A DNA stretch of 64,000 bases from assembly GCA_010093685.1 (NCBI GenBank), contig MU006236.1:711068-775067 (forward strand), written 5' to 3'. This DNA comes from Ophiobolus disseminans. Lineage: Eukaryota; Ascomycota; Dothideomycetes; Pleosporales; Phaeosphaeriaceae. This document shows, one piece after another, positions 42,984-54,980 of this stretch. Both the position numbers and the translations under genes were made by a program. The notes below the pieces were generated by a model. It ran no database searches. It was not told the DNA's origin and saw only the letters and a list, made by a program, of their open reading frames with translations. Position 1 is the first letter of the stretch. Each line of letters starts with the position of its first letter.

Positions 42984-43253
42984 TTAGACTGAGCGCTTGT
43001 TGGCCTCGGCAGAAGCGTCGTGCTTGCTCTGGTCGATCTTGTCGCCGGCAGCGGAGAGCGCACCGGAGGCACGGTCGGTAAGAGAGTCGTTGCCGGGAAC
43101 GTTGCCCTTGGCTTGCTGCTTGTTGGCCTCCTTGGATGCCTCAGCGGACTGGCCCTGGATGCTCTCGGAGACGTAGTTGGCGGCGTTCTTGACGGAGTTG
43201 ACAGCCTGGCCGACGATGCCGTCGTTGGGGTTGTTGGCGTTGGGAGCAGACAT
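42984..43253 (-). CDS. grg-1: glucose-repressible/clock-controlled protein GRG-1/CCG-1 homologue
   Basis: 89 residues, single exon, hydrophilic and Ala/Asn/Ser-rich without Cys. VKNAANYVSESIQG, EASKEANKQQAKGN and the HDASAEANKRSV end match the short GRG-1/CCG-1 family first described in Neurospora, which is strongly induced by carbon starvation, stress and the clock. The molecular function is not known; the composition resembles LEA-type stress proteins. A TATA-like ATAAAA lies about 105 nt upstream and the upstream gap is long, consistent with a heavily regulated gene. Confidence 0.88.
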   Translation of the reverse strand: MSAPNANNPNDGIVGQAVNSVKNAANYVSESIQGQSAEASKEANKQQAKGNVPGNDSLTDRASGALSAAGDKIDQSKHDASAEANKRSV

Positions 43254-45577
43254 TTTGGTTGTAGGTGAGGTTGGTTGGTTTGGTTTGGAAAGTATTGGAA
43301 GTTGAAGGTTGATGTGAGAGTGTGTGATGAATATGATTCAGCTTCGGGGGAGAGGGTTTTATGCAGCGCGGGGGAAGGAGGGAGTGAGAGAACCGCACTA
43401 AAGGCTAGCTTGAGTGACGTCAGGCAGGTCCAAACGCAAACGTGAGAAGGCGCGATGAATGGTGCGTCATAGTAGGAGCTTTGGGCATGGCTGCATTGGT
43501 CACATGCATTCTGGAGACTCCTCCGTAAATGCACCAATCTGCAAGGAACAGTGTGACATCAGGATGACGATCGACGATTTACATGGGAATCGTGTCCTTT
43601 GTCCATGCGCATCCATCCGCATCTAATCCCAATTCCATCGCTGATGTTCCAGATCGTGGTCGTTTTTGCCCCTCCATACCCCACCAACGAACTCCAACGA
43701 CGTCATCGCCTCGGCAACAACCACTCCTGCAAACATCAAACAGGGCGCAGGCAACGCTTAGACGCAATCAAGTGGGTGCTGCTCGCGTATTGCAGGTCAT
43801 GCGGATGCGTTTCAGCCCGACTCTAGGCGCCTTTTGCACCAATCTTTTGCAAGCAGAGACCGCCGTTCTCGGAACATGAGGGATTTTCAGGGTCAGCGAT
43901 CAGGGGCGGTGCGGTAGTTGCCCCTCAATTGTTATGTTGTTGCCTGCCGGAGCAACTGAGAGGACAGATTGACAAACTTCAAACAGGGCCTCGATGCTGA
44001 TCTTACGATGCGTGCCGTGTTTGATCGTCGTGGACGTCATGTCTTTTTGCTTCTGTGGAGTTCCCATTCAGACACGTAAAGCTGAATCTCGATTGCGTCT
44101 ACGGGTACCTAGGTACCGAAAGACACGTCTTCTTTTCCTCGTCTTTGTTTGTCATTGCCTCCATTGTTCACTTGCCAGCCTGCTTTTCCTTCCATTGTTC
44201 TTCTGCTTTTGTTTTCCGTCGCAAGTCTAGCCGCTGTTGTTTGCTCCTCGTCACTTGGTCATGTACCGCTGTCGAAAAGGACGAGGGAATACGAGCTACC
44301 TCCGAGGAGTGGGCTATTGAATGGTATTTTCGATATTGTCAAAGCCACACGGAAATCACGTCTACTCGTTCTTCTGTTTGCTGTAAACCTAGAGCGAGGC
44401 TGCATAGTTTGTTCCCTTGTGCCTCAAAAGAGTCGGCACAACGTTTGCTACGCTTGCGGACACATAGGCCATGGGCCACGAGCTGTTGCAGCACCCTGTC
44501 GTAGTCCGATGACAAGTTGCTGGTACACGACGCTGAGATTTCGCAGCTCATCGGATCGGCCCCGTTCGGTCAAAGCTTACGATGCTATGATCTCTCCAAG
44601 ATGCTCCCTATTATATGGTAGTTCGCTGGGCAGATGCTGTTATGCGAAGGAGCTCGTATTTGATGATGCACCACCAGGTGCCGCGGAGGCTGTGTCCAGC
44701 TACTGAATTTGGATAGGTAGCTGCATACCTCCTAAAAGCCTCTAGAAAAAGATAAAATATTAGACAGGTCTCCATGGCCAAGAACACTACCGAAACACTT
44801 ATTGAATGGCAGCACCAGCTTTGGTGTTTGACTGACCTCAGCACATCGCTAAATACGGACTCGTTCGTAGTCTCAAGGCCTCTCGGCCTCCGTTGTGTGG
44901 CTGGTGCTCCAAAACCCTCCTGTGGCTACGACCCTCCATTAGCACGTGCAAACACCGGCTATGCTGGAGGTCTCCAGAGATTAGCCGTTTCTTCACGGGA
45001 CTGTTGGTGGATGCGGGATATTGCGGGGTACATAAGCGCTTGGACAATTCCTCGGTAGCGGACTCGCTTTCGTTGACCTCCAAAAATTCGGACAATGCTT
45101 TCCGCGCATGGAGAAGCTAGGTTGTCGCTTCTGTTGGACCCAGAGAAGGGCCGATCGTATCTGCTTGTGAGCGCACTGTCCGATTCGCGCATCGTGATGG
45201 CACTGATCACTTTGGATGAGTGAATTAGGAATTGGGCAGCAGTGTTTGGGGTTGATCTCCAAAGTGGTGAATCGCGATGTCACCCAGGGGCAGACCAATA
45301 TGCGGTGTTGCGGCAGGTGCCTGACTCGCATACCGCTCCGTTTTCCGCGTTCCTGCGTTGGTCGGTACTTCTCAGTCCAGCGACGTCCTATCGGGTGAAA
45401 AAGATGCTCATGTGAAAAAAATGGGATGATATTCGCCGCGAGCGGTTCCTCTACCTCTATAATGTGAAACTGATGCCGAAACGAAGAAGATGTATGTAAA
45501 GATAGTCATGAATGAGAAACAAGACGCAGTCCAGCAGGCGCAGTGCCAAGACATGGCCATCATTGGGGTATCGTAAC
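43254..45577. promoter_or_regulatory. long upstream region of GRG-1, about 2.3 kb
   Basis: No supported gene between GRG-1 and RSR1. TATA-like ATAAAA on the minus strand at 43357-43362. Frames at 44149-44706 (+), 43994-44504 (+) and 44838-45331 (-) overlap and have no motif. The far part is the RSR1 3' flank. A long regulatory region or an unrecognised non-coding transcript is possible. Confidence 0.4.
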
Positions 45578-46447
45578 TCAAAGAATTGTGCACTTTGGCC
45601 GGCTCCTGTGCTTCCGAGGGTGCTTCCTGCCTCCGCCCCTTGGGCCGGGCCTTGGGTCGGGTTGGACGCGTCGCCGATTTGCCTGGTCCTTCATGATAAT
45701 CTGTCTGCACAGGTCGACAAACGCTTCGTCGACATTTGCACGCCGCCGTGCGCTGGTTTCGAAGTATGGAATGTTCCATTCACGTGATATGGCGAAAGCT
45801 CGTGGTCGCGGTATTGCCCGGTCGTCTTCCAGATCAGATTTGTTGCCAATGAGCACCATGGGGACGTTGTCGTCTTCTTTTATTCGCCGTATCTGCTCGC
45901 GCAGTTCTGCCAGCTCGTAGAATGATGACTGTGATGTTATGCTGAAAACGAGGAGAAATCCTTGTCCAGTTTTCATGTATAGTTCCCTGGGGCTGGTAAG
46001 AGTTTTGCGACCAAAACAAACGCTAGATGCTGTACCTCATGGCAGCTATACGCTGTTAGCATTTGATCTTGTGGCTTGAATTTGCGCAGCTTACTGAATT
46101 GCTCCGTTCCTGCTGTATCGAGTATTTCCAGCATCACATGCCGGCCCTGGGTGGGTCAGTAAAACGTCAGGCAAGTTGCTCAAATCACAAACATCGACGT
46201 CGATGGCCTTTCGATATGAGTCCTCTATCGTTGGATCATAACTTTCTATCCAGACGTTCTGCACGAATTGCGCTGCCCCAGGTCAGCAATCATGAGTCGT
46301 CACTCGACAAGCGCGGCCGCGTACCTGTTAGACAACTTTTCCCGACTCCACCTATGCGCCACTGTCGTCAGCTGCAGTTTAGCTGCTGATCGCGTGTTCC
46401 AACTCACCGGATCCGAGAACGACTATGTGGTACTCCCGTTGCGACAT
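45578..46447 (-). CDS. rsr1: Ras-family GTPase RSR1/BUD1 (KREV-1/Rap type)
   Basis: Six exons: 46447-46408, 46351-46325, 46272-46193, 46146-46095, 46045-46036 (10 nt) and 45986-45578; introns 46 to 56 nt; exactly 205 residues. The spliced protein starts MSQREYHIVVLGSGGVGKSC (P-loop), has the effector region ESYDPTIEDSYRK, DTAGTEQFTAMRELYMKTGQ (switch II, where the 10-nt exon supplies T-A-M-R), GNKSD and ETSAR. It ends in a polybasic stretch and the CAAX box CTIL, whose Leu predicts geranylgeranylation. In yeast and filamentous fungi Rsr1/Bud1 directs polarity-site choice and hyphal growth direction at the plasma membrane. All catalytic motifs are intact. It diverges from EMC1. Confidence 0.95.
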
Positions 46448-48225
46448 GCTTCAGAATTGCGTGAGGTGTCGTGGCAGCAGTATGTAAGAGGCTCGGGAGA
46501 GAAATGCTCCTTGCCTTCTGTGGCGGCGTGGTGCCACCGACGGTTGACGGATGCAAAATGACCACTCGCCTAGTGACCGGAATAGACGATAGTGCCGAGC
46601 AAAGATATTGCTGACGGGGCTTGTTATGTCGCGGAGAGGGTCCTGTCGGCGGATAGCTGCGACTCAGAGTGGATGGTGCGCTTTGGTGCTAAATTGTGGG
46701 CCAACCAGTGCTGCGGCAGCTCGTCAGCGGTCTAAGTTTATATCCAGTGGCATCCAATCAAAGCAATAGGGGCTCAGAGGCTGGGTGAAGGAGCCATCGA
46801 GGCAATTGATTGTGCTACAGTCTGCAGACCGCACGTGTGCGCTGGACGTACCTCTGAATGCGGCGAGGCTGGTGGGAAGAATTTTTCTTTTGGTTATCGA
46901 TAAGGCAGATGCAGGTGGCTTCGAAGATTCAAGCGGCGGTGGTGACGATCAAGAATGATACCTCAAGCCTAAAGTTTGATCTGGCGGGCACGCAACGATT
47001 AATAGTCGTCAGTACCCTGGACTTGGCAGGGCTCAGAGTGGGTGTAGCGACATGCTTGGACTCGTGCAGTGCATGTGTGTGCTGTACCGACGCCAGGTCA
47101 AAGCTACCGTCCGTCAAGCCCCGGGGTAACACAGACCGTCCGGCACAAACGCTGCCATGCACGTCGTCTAAATGCCTGTCGAGCTCAGTAACGATGCCCC
47201 AAAGGGAACACCCTGTGCAGAATGAATCGAGCGACATCATCGGCCATCGACCACGAGCATGAAGGCGCGCTATACGGAACGTCGGAAGCAACCCGGGCCC
47301 CCAGTTATGGTAGCGCAACCCGAGCGAGTCAATTAGGGCGACCCTAGAACCACGCCTTCAGTGCTTCTATCGAGTGACCCGGCGGTTTGACCTTGTTTCG
47401 AGTTTGAGCCTCAGCCCTGCGACACCCTCAATCAGCTGCGGCCAAGTCTAAGCACGGCGAGCACAGCAGCTGCACCTTCACGTGAGGCGCACATACGTAG
47501 CATTCAATGGTAGCCACGCCGCCCACGCGTCTGACGAGATGCGACCTGGCGTTTCTGCGAAGCCCACGCGAAGGGTCGAACTTGCAGCAGCAAAGGTTCG
47601 ACGGGAGGTCTTGGGCTAGCCAACTCGCAAACGAACGTTCGGCAGGGTATGACGCAGTGCCATGACCGTAGAAGCCACACAGAAGCATCCGAGCGGGCAG
47701 CCATATCGGATTCGCATCTTAGTGCCTTGAGCTACTCCACGTGGCAGGGGCAGGCATTATGTGCTGAGCAACGACATAGTCTTCCAAGGTTTGTAAGATT
47801 GGAGGTAGAGGGCGGTTCGGCACTGCAAACATGGTCAAGATGCGTGCAAATGATGTGTGGCCGTTGGCGACGTAATGGAGTGCTCGGCGGAGCTGCAGCC
47901 GCATCCCCAATGATGCCGAACTATGTCTCCCAGGCGCAGAAGAAGCCGGACAGAGGCCTGTCGACCCTCGACTGTTGGGAAGACGCCCGACGAATCATGG
48001 ATATCGAGTGGGCAAAAGGATTGTGAAATTGTGCTATGCACTGCAGCTGCATATTGCATGAGGTTTGATGTTCGGCGATAAGCAAGCATGCGCTATCGTA
48101 TGCGACCTCGGTGAATCAGTCGGCCCGCCCGTCGCGCCTTCCCCGTGGACTCGTGCTGGGGTCGCATCAACAGGCCGTGGAGAAGGTTGAAGTGCTCGAC
48201 AACCTCACCGCATCTCCACACAACA
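46448..48225. promoter_or_regulatory. divergent intergenic region between RSR1 and EMC1, 1.78 kb
   Basis: Frames at 46858-47262, 46929-47318 and 47649-48026 overlap on opposite strands with no motif. No RNA gene seen. Confidence 0.45.
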
Positions 48226-51135
48226 ATGCGTCTTCATGCTGCATTGACCCTTGCAGCATGCCTGGCCCCCGCGGCTGCCATATTCGAGGACGATGCATAC
48301 CACATTGATTTCCACTATGCGCTGCTAGGCCTGCCGAAACACGAGGCCACCTTCTTCCAGAAGCCTTATGCGGGCTCAAAAGCATCCCTACTCTACTCCA
48401 TATCGCAGAACCAGACAATCGGCGCCATAAATCCGAAGGACGGCGCACTGGTATGGCGACAGCACTTTTCGACGGAGCCCCACGGCCAGGGCCATCTGAG
48501 GTCCGGCAGCGAGCAGGACACCGTCATCAGCGCGGTAGGGGACCGCATTGCCGCATGGAGCTCCTCGGATGGGCGCCTGGTATGGGAGACTAGCGTCAAG
48601 GGCGCCGTGGTCGAGGACCTGGAGATACTGGAGCAGGAAGATGGCATGACCATCAACGAGGCCAAGGACGCCATTGTGCTGCTCTCTGGCGGGAGCCACG
48701 GCGTGAAGCGGCTGGACGGCAAGACTGGCCTGGCAAAGTGGACGTTTGAGGATTCGAGGTTGGCTACACACCCCACACTGTAAGACAGGACTGACAGAAC
48801 GATAGCGGGGACACGCCGTTCCAGGTATCCACCTCGCCGACGACCATCTACTACATCTCGCTCCACTCGCCGCTGCTTGGAGGCTCCAAGCTGAAGGTCA
48901 CCTCACTGAGCCCCATCACGGGCAAGAAGGTCGACCAGTATACCCTGAGCTCCGATGCCGAGATCACCGCTCGCAGCAACATCCTGTTCGCCGGGGCCAA
49001 CACTGCGGCGCCACTGCTGGCATGGACAGACAAGGCACACAAGGTGCTGAAAGTGAACATCATTGGCACAAAGAGCGTGGCCAGCTTCAATACGCCAGGA
49101 GACGACGCGGTTGAGAAGATCGTGCTCCATGCTCCCAACCACGTCAACTCACTGCCGCACTTCCTGGTCGAGTATCAGACGGCTGTTGGCCACTCTGCTG
49201 AAGTCTACCATGTCGACCTGAAGAAAAGCACTATTTCGAAGGCATACAGCCTCCCAGAGCTGAAAAACACGGGCACCTTCACAACCAGCACCTCGGACGC
49301 CAATGTATACTTTACCCGGGTCACCGAGGACGAAGTCGCAGTCTTCTCGTCTACCTCGCACGGCATACTGGGACGATGGGCTCTCAAGCACTCGCTGGCA
49401 ACGGCTGGTGCGCACCCTGTGCACGGTGTTTCGGAGGTCGTTGTGAAGGCGGGTACTGCGAGCGCTGTGCGATCTGCAATTCTCTACTCCAACGGGCAGT
49501 GGGTGCTCCACCGTAACGACGAACTGGCTTGGTCACGTCCAGAGTTCCTTTCTGGAACCGTGTCCGCCGTATGGGCAGGTCTGCCCGAGGAAGAGGCACT
49601 TGCACAGGCTTTGGAAGAGGAAGGCAACCGTAACCTTGTCTCGGCTTACATTCACCGAGTGCAGAGGCACATACAAGATCTCATGTACTTCCCAGCCTGG
49701 GCGCAGAGCATCCCCACTCGTCTCCTCGGAAGCGTGTTCGGCAAGTCGAACGAAGACGCTATCAAGGACGTCAAGCTGGACACCTTTGGTTTCCACAAGC
49801 TTGTTGTTGTTGCGACCGAGAAAGGACGTCTCGCTGCGCTTGATGTAGGCTCGCGGGGCAAGATTCTGTGGAACATTGATTTGCATCAATTCGCGCCCGA
49901 CGCCACCCTCCAGAGCCTGTCTTTGAAAGCGCACCGCGGACATGTGGAAGTCAAGGATTCCAGCCTGAAAGCGCCTCTCTTCATCAACTCGACAACCGGT
50001 AGTTTGGCCGCACATCAGAAAGCCAAGACCCCGCTGCCTGCAGTGTCTGGTGCAGAGAAGCTCGTGTCATTCGCGCTGGTCGACGACACACTAAAGGGCT
50101 TTTTAGAGGGAGGACCAACCTCAGAACCCGTTTGGAGTTTCTCGCCCGCTCCCGGAGAGCGCATTGTCAAGTACACCGCCCGACCTCTCCAAGACCCCGT
50201 AGCCTCCATTGGCAAGGTTTTGGGCGATCGACGGGTGCTGTACAAGTACCTTAACCCCAATCTCGTCTTGGTCACTGCAGTGCAAGACTCTACCCGCACA
50301 GCATCGATCTACCTGTTGGATTCGGCTTCAGGCCAGCTACTCCACACAATCTCCCACAGTGACGTCGACACTTCTCGACCAATTCCTTCGACCATCTCAG
50401 AGCATTGGTTCGTTTACTCACTTACCACGGACGCTAAGGCCGGAGCTTTGTCTCGCGGCTACCAACTCATCGTCTCAGATCTCTACGAGTCACCGCTTCC
50501 GGATGATAGGGGCCCACTGGGTGCCACCTCCAACTCTTCGACAGTGCAACCTTCGAGTTCGACAGGCGATGTCATCAAGCCCTACGTTCTCTCGCAAAGC
50601 TATCAAATCCCAGCCGAGATATCACACATGACCGTCACGCAAACAAGACAAGGCATCACCAGCCGCGAGCTCCTCGTGACGGTACCTTCCATCAACTCTA
50701 TTATTGGCATACCTCGCCAAATTATCGATCCCCGCCGCCCGATCGGTCGTGACACCAACGCTCAGGAGAAGGAAGAAGGCCTTGTGCCATACACTCCAGT
50801 GATTAACTGGGATCCCAAATGGCATATTACCCATAAGTATGAGGTCATTGGCGTACAGGATGTGATCACGAGCGAGAGTGGCATCGAGAGCACGAGCTTG
50901 GTTTTTGCATATGGTTTGGATATTTTTGGAACAAGAGTTGCGCCCAGTTTTGCATTTGATATCCTTGGCAAGGGGTTCAACAAGATTTCGATGCTGCTTA
51001 CTGTTGTAGCTTTGTTTGGTGGCGTCATCTTTGTTGCGCCTTTGGTAAGCGTCCACTTAGCCACGGTTCCTCGATACATTTGCTAACAGCTTATAGGTCA
51101 GGAGAAAGCAGATCAATTCACTCTGGACGACATGA
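48226..51135 (+). CDS. emc1: ER membrane protein complex subunit 1
   Basis: Exons 48226-48758, 48806-51044 and 51097-51135; introns of 47 and 52 nt; 936 residues. A signal peptide (MRLHAALTLAACLAPAAAIF) starts a long lumenal region of PQQ-like beta-propeller repeats (LYSISQNQTIGAINPKDGAL, LVWETSVKGAVVEDLE). The DUF1620 C-terminal domain follows with ITSRELLVTVPSINSIIGIP, DPRRPIG, YTPVINWDPKW and ITSESGIESTSLVFAYGLD. One membrane span (MLLTVVALFGGVIFVAPL) and a short basic tail end the protein. EMC1 is the large lumenal/transmembrane subunit of the EMC, which inserts and folds multi-span proteins in the ER. Confidence 0.95.
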
Positions 51136-51947
51136 TGGATTTGCAGGAATGTGTAGATATGTTCGAGCCACATACGTGAGGACGGCGGTACGCAAGACGA
51201 CGTTGAGGTGGATGTACAGTGCGGTTGCGTACGCGCTTTGGGCACACTTGAAGCCTACCATAGAAGTGTTGCGTTTGGTGAAGAGCTTGAAGCCATGATG
51301 TCCTCTAAAACGATAGAGAGTATCGATCGCAACAGAGGAGCGAGAACTCCATTTAGTCGAATTGAGCATGCATTCAAGAACACTTGTGTCAAATATCGCA
51401 CTCATCCAAACTAACATCCGCTCAAACCACATCCCACAACATCTTCTTGATAAGTCGCGAAAGCCGGAAATACATACACTATCCTGTCTGTATACTGAGC
51501 TGTTTAAGAATGTCGAACAGCTTTTCTATACGTAGATGTAGTCGTCAAGCTTAGGAGACACGATTGGCAATTGCCGCGTTCGATGATGTAATGCCCTCCC
51601 CGCTACGAAGTGACTAACGCACTCCACACACATATGGTTGGTGAAGCACTCCCAAGGCCGGTGCCAAAGTCCGAGTCTGTACAACCTCGACTGAAGCAAG
51701 TTACCTTTTCCATCAGCCGGATTGGGAATCTATACTCATCATGGAGTCTTGTGGATCAGATTTTAGCCTTTCCATCCGGACTAAAGAGAGGTAGAAGGGC
51801 TATATAATGGAGGAAAAGAGTAACGGCATGCCTGGCATCATACTTACCACTACAATTAAATCAACGTTATTGTCCATCAAACACTGTTTTCCACAGTCTC
51901 CGAATTACTACATATCGCACATTCATTAGAACCTACATTGCACAAAC
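51136..51947. other. intergenic, about 0.81 kb
   Basis: EMC1 trailer and SDR promoter. The frames at 51118-51432 (-) and 51610-51807 (+) lack motifs. Confidence 0.5.
51801..51807 (+). promoter_or_regulatory. TATA-box-like element upstream of SDR
   Basis: TATATAA about 141 nt before the ATG at 51948. Spacing fits a fungal TATA box with a leader of about 100 nt; not otherwise tested. Confidence 0.4.
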
Positions 51948-52836
51948 ATGTCCGACGCAACGAAATACACTTCCAAACTCCACACCTCGCGCGTCCTCGT
52001 CATCGGCGGCTCCAGCGGCATCGGCTACGCAGTCGCAGAAGCATGTCTCGAGCACGGCGCACACGTCGCTATCTCAAGTTCCAACGCGCAGCGAGTAGAA
52101 GCCGCAGTGTCCAAGCTCCACTCCTCGTACCCGTCGAAGAAGGCCAACGTCCACGGCCTGACCGTCGATCTCGGCAGCGCAGACACACTCGAATCCGAGC
52201 TCGAAAGCGTCTTAAAAGGCGCAGCCGAGAAATTCGGAACCAATGGGAGATTGGATCATGTGATATTTACAGCCGGCGATGCGCTCGCGACGATCAAGCT
52301 GCAGGACATGACAATGGCGAATGTCTTGCAGGCAGGCCAAGTGCGTTTCTTTGCGCCGTTGCTGCTGGCGAAATTCCTGCCACAGTATCTGGAACAGAGC
52401 TATAAAAGTAGTTATACGATTACTACGGGTAGTATAAGCGAGAAGCCGATTCCGGATTGGAGCGTTGTTGCGTCGTATGCGGGGGGGCATCATGCTATGG
52501 TGCGCAATTTGGCGCTGGATTTGAGGCCTGTTCGTGTGAGTCTGGCTGTTGTCATTTCCTACATCCTATCTAATATAACACATTGTGTTCTTGACTCGGT
52601 TCGCTTACGTTCAATAGGTCAACGGGATTTCTCCAGGTGTCGTCGAGACGCCGCTGTGGCGCATGAGCGACGAGGAGCGCGCGAAGATGATGGACGTGTA
52701 TGGGAAGAAATTGGCCACAGGGCGCGCGGGGCAGCCGGAAGATGTGGCAGAGAGCTTTTTGGGGGTCGTGAGAGACTGGAATTGTACGGGGAGTATGGTG
52801 CGGACGGATGGCGGAAGCATGCTCATGACTGGCTGA
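51948..52836 (+). CDS. short-chain dehydrogenase-like protein with YxxxH
   Basis: Exons 51948-52535 and 52618-52836 with an 82-nt phase-0 intron; 268 residues. VLVIGGSSGIGYAVAEACL is the cofactor loop, HVIFTAGDA replaces NNAG, YTITTGSIS carries the catalytic Ser, and the active-site region reads SYAGGHHAMVRNLALDLRPVR-VNGISPGVV. Here the residue four after the Tyr is His where classical SDRs have Lys. The C terminus (GSMVRTDGGSMLMTG) is normal. Either the enzyme uses a changed mechanism or has lost oxidoreductase activity. The unspliced frame would run on to 52937, but the spliced end fits the family. Confidence 0.88.
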
Positions 52837-53301
52837 TCACGTGCCTGGAGGAGGTGGGAATGAAAGGGAAAAAACGTGAGGAGGATGAAAGGCTTGAGTA
52901 TTTTGTTGTTGAAGTTCCGAGAAGATTGGGGATTTAAAGCAACGTATTCTCCTACGATACAGCCAAAAGACAGGGGGCTAGAGTTGTTATACATATATAA
53001 TATGTCTGTTACAAATTCAAGGGAGCCCAAAGGATGAAGTGATGTTTTATGGCTAGGAATATGATGTAAGACGAACGGAGACGGTGCCGGTCACTGAAAA
53101 GGCTAGCATATAAGCGAACCATGCATGACACATGCGCACGACACTATGAAACGATATCTGACAGGCTGGTCAGTTTCGGATAGCAGAGGCGACACTGTAA
53201 GATCTCAATGACCTCCTGTAGATATTCGAACCTCATCTCATTGCGCAATTGTCTGGCAATAATAGATTTATATAATTTGCAGTTTGAGATTTTGCCATCC
53301 A
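52837..53301. other. intergenic, about 0.46 kb
   Basis: SDR trailer and 5' flank of the tRNA gene. Nothing else seen. Confidence 0.5.
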
Positions 53302-53372
53302 GCATTCTTGGTCCAACGGTAGGATAATTGCCTTCCAAGCAATTGGCCCGGGTTCGACTCCCGGAGGATGCA
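53302..53372 (+). tRNA. tRNA-Gly (anticodon TCC)
   Basis: 71 nt without intron. Acceptor GCATTCT pairs with AGGATGC (one G-T), anticodon stem ATTGC/GCAAT encloses loop CTTCCAA with anticodon TCC, and the T arm is CCGGG-TTCGACT-CCCGG. The B box GGTTCGACTCC and the A-box region TTGGTCCAACGG fit Pol III promoters. The discriminator is A. Confidence 0.95.
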
Positions 53373-54536
53373 CAACATCCTTCTCATCAATTGTAGCAGT
53401 TGTGGTTTACTTTTTGCCTGTGTAGTGGAGGTTAGGGGTGGGATGGAATTTTTATCATGTGGCCTCCAAAGTTTTCCCTTGGAACCTCGCAGGCTCCTCC
53501 CTTTACAGAGACCCCTCAAGACAAGACCTGCAGAACAATGATGCGCACTGCATGTCTCGGAAACTGCAGATTTACCCTTCTTTTTGCCAGCGCCTCGACC
53601 AGGCCGATGCAACGAGCCGCGGGGTATTCTCATCGTTGTCCATGTTGAGTCACCTGTCTGGCCAAGGAGCAGAGGAGCGGGCTCCTCCGAATATGCAGAT
53701 TCTTGGTACCAAGCTCCTGCAAATGCGATTCGACGTGCGAGCGCGCATGATCACATTCGATAAGCGCACCCGAGCGCGGAGGTTCCGAGCCCGTCACCGC
53801 GGACACGCCTATTCCTCCAGAATAACTTTCGATGGTCTCTGACGATCATGCTACGTGACAACAGTCCTGAAGGCCTTTCGTGACAGTCCCAACATGGCAG
53901 CCCTGCGCTCCTTGACGCTCTCGTCCGGCGCGGAAGCCTCGCCGGCAGAACACAAATTGCACACAATGAACGCAAACCGAACACATGAAGCGGAGCACAT
54001 GTTGCTCCACTCTGGCCGGTGACACGGAAAGACCTTAGTTTCAAGGCAGCAGCTCGCATATCGAGAGCTTGATTGGCTCGAGCTACTTAGCCCTACAGAG
54101 CAGTTCGAAGCTCGGTTAGATGCGTTGGCCTTGCATGTTCTTTGTGGATACTCTAGACCGCGCGCCCGCAGTGGGAGTCGGTGTGGATGGCCTGGGAATT
54201 GGGACCCCGCCAGCCGCGCGGAGGTTTGATTGGTTGGACTGAGGCTTTGGAGGAGAGAGTCACCGACACACGGTTTGGGATGGACATGCGCCAAGTGAGC
54301 GGGTTGGAGGGATCAGGGAGGACATGATGTCTGCGGGAGCATGTGTGTGTAATTGTTGGTTCTGGATATATTTGATGTGGTTTGAGCCGCATGAGATTGT
54401 CCTGCAGGAAGCTGCTCGCAAAGACTATTTGAGTGCTCCATTCCCGTCTTTCTCACTCCGGTCCTTTCTACCACAAACATATCGAATCCATATACTGCAC
54501 CTTACTGTCGTCTCTACTCAGGCCCTACCCAATCAC
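53373..54536. other. intergenic, about 1.16 kb
   Basis: Overlapping frames at 53438-53842 (+), 53751-54294 (-) without motifs. Nothing else seen apart from the Pol III T-run. Confidence 0.45.
53411..53415 (+). terminator. Pol III terminator candidate
   Basis: First run of five T after the tRNA-Gly gene, about 40 nt downstream. No earlier run of four or more T exists. Confidence 0.5.
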
Positions 54537-54980
54537 ATGGCCTCTCAACACAACTTCCAAGCTATGCCGCCAATTCGCACGAACACAGTCGGCTCGCTGA
54601 ACTCGCAATCCTCCGGCAATATGTCACCACCCACATCTCCCACGTCGCCGGCATCACGTGCATCGCCGACTGAGCAATCCTTCTTCGGCGCCATCAGCGC
54701 TCGCGTGCGCGGTCGCTCAAGGAGCCGGTCCCGCGACGCATCCCGCAAGCGGTCCAAGTCCCCCATGATGGCATCGCCGCCCCGCCAAATCACACAACCA
54801 GCGCAAGCCCAGCAACCACAACGCGTCTCCGTCGCACAACCAGCGCGACCTAGCCTCCAGATGTCGGACAGGAGGAGCACAGGCGGAAGCGATCCGTGGC
54901 GCGGACGGCATTCGAACGACTGGCTGTTCAACGGCTGGTCAGCGACGGATACCATGAAAGACATGGTGAAGCGCAAGTAG
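54537..54980 (+). CDS. small basic Ser/Pro/Arg-rich hypothetical protein
   Basis: 147 residues, single exon. It has a Pro/Ser-rich N-terminal half with SPPTSPTSPAS, an RS-type stretch RVRGRSRSRSRDASRKRSKS, a Gln/Pro-rich middle, and a distinct C-terminal block GRHSNDWLFNGWSATDTMKD that ends in KRK. The conserved-looking Trp-rich end suggests a real gene and a possible binding motif; the rest is disordered. RS repeats occur in RNA-binding or nuclear proteins, but there is no RRM. The frame stays open upstream to 54324, but the ATG at 54537 follows a pyrimidine-rich leader and gives the sensible start. Confidence 0.65.
   Translation: MASQHNFQAMPPIRTNTVGSLNSQSSGNMSPPTSPTSPASRASPTEQSFFGAISARVRGRSRSRSRDASRKRSKSPMMASPPRQITQPAQAQQPQRVSVAQPARPSLQMSDRRSTGGSDPWRGRHSNDWLFNGWSATDTMKDMVKRK

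Noticed and set aside
44149..44706. 185-codon plus frame with a hydrophobic start
   Set aside because: Overlaps other frames, no family motif, no coding-like composition after the first 30 codons.
53751..54294. minus-strand frames downstream of tRNA-Gly
   Set aside because: Two overlapping frames without domains, signal peptides or splice support.
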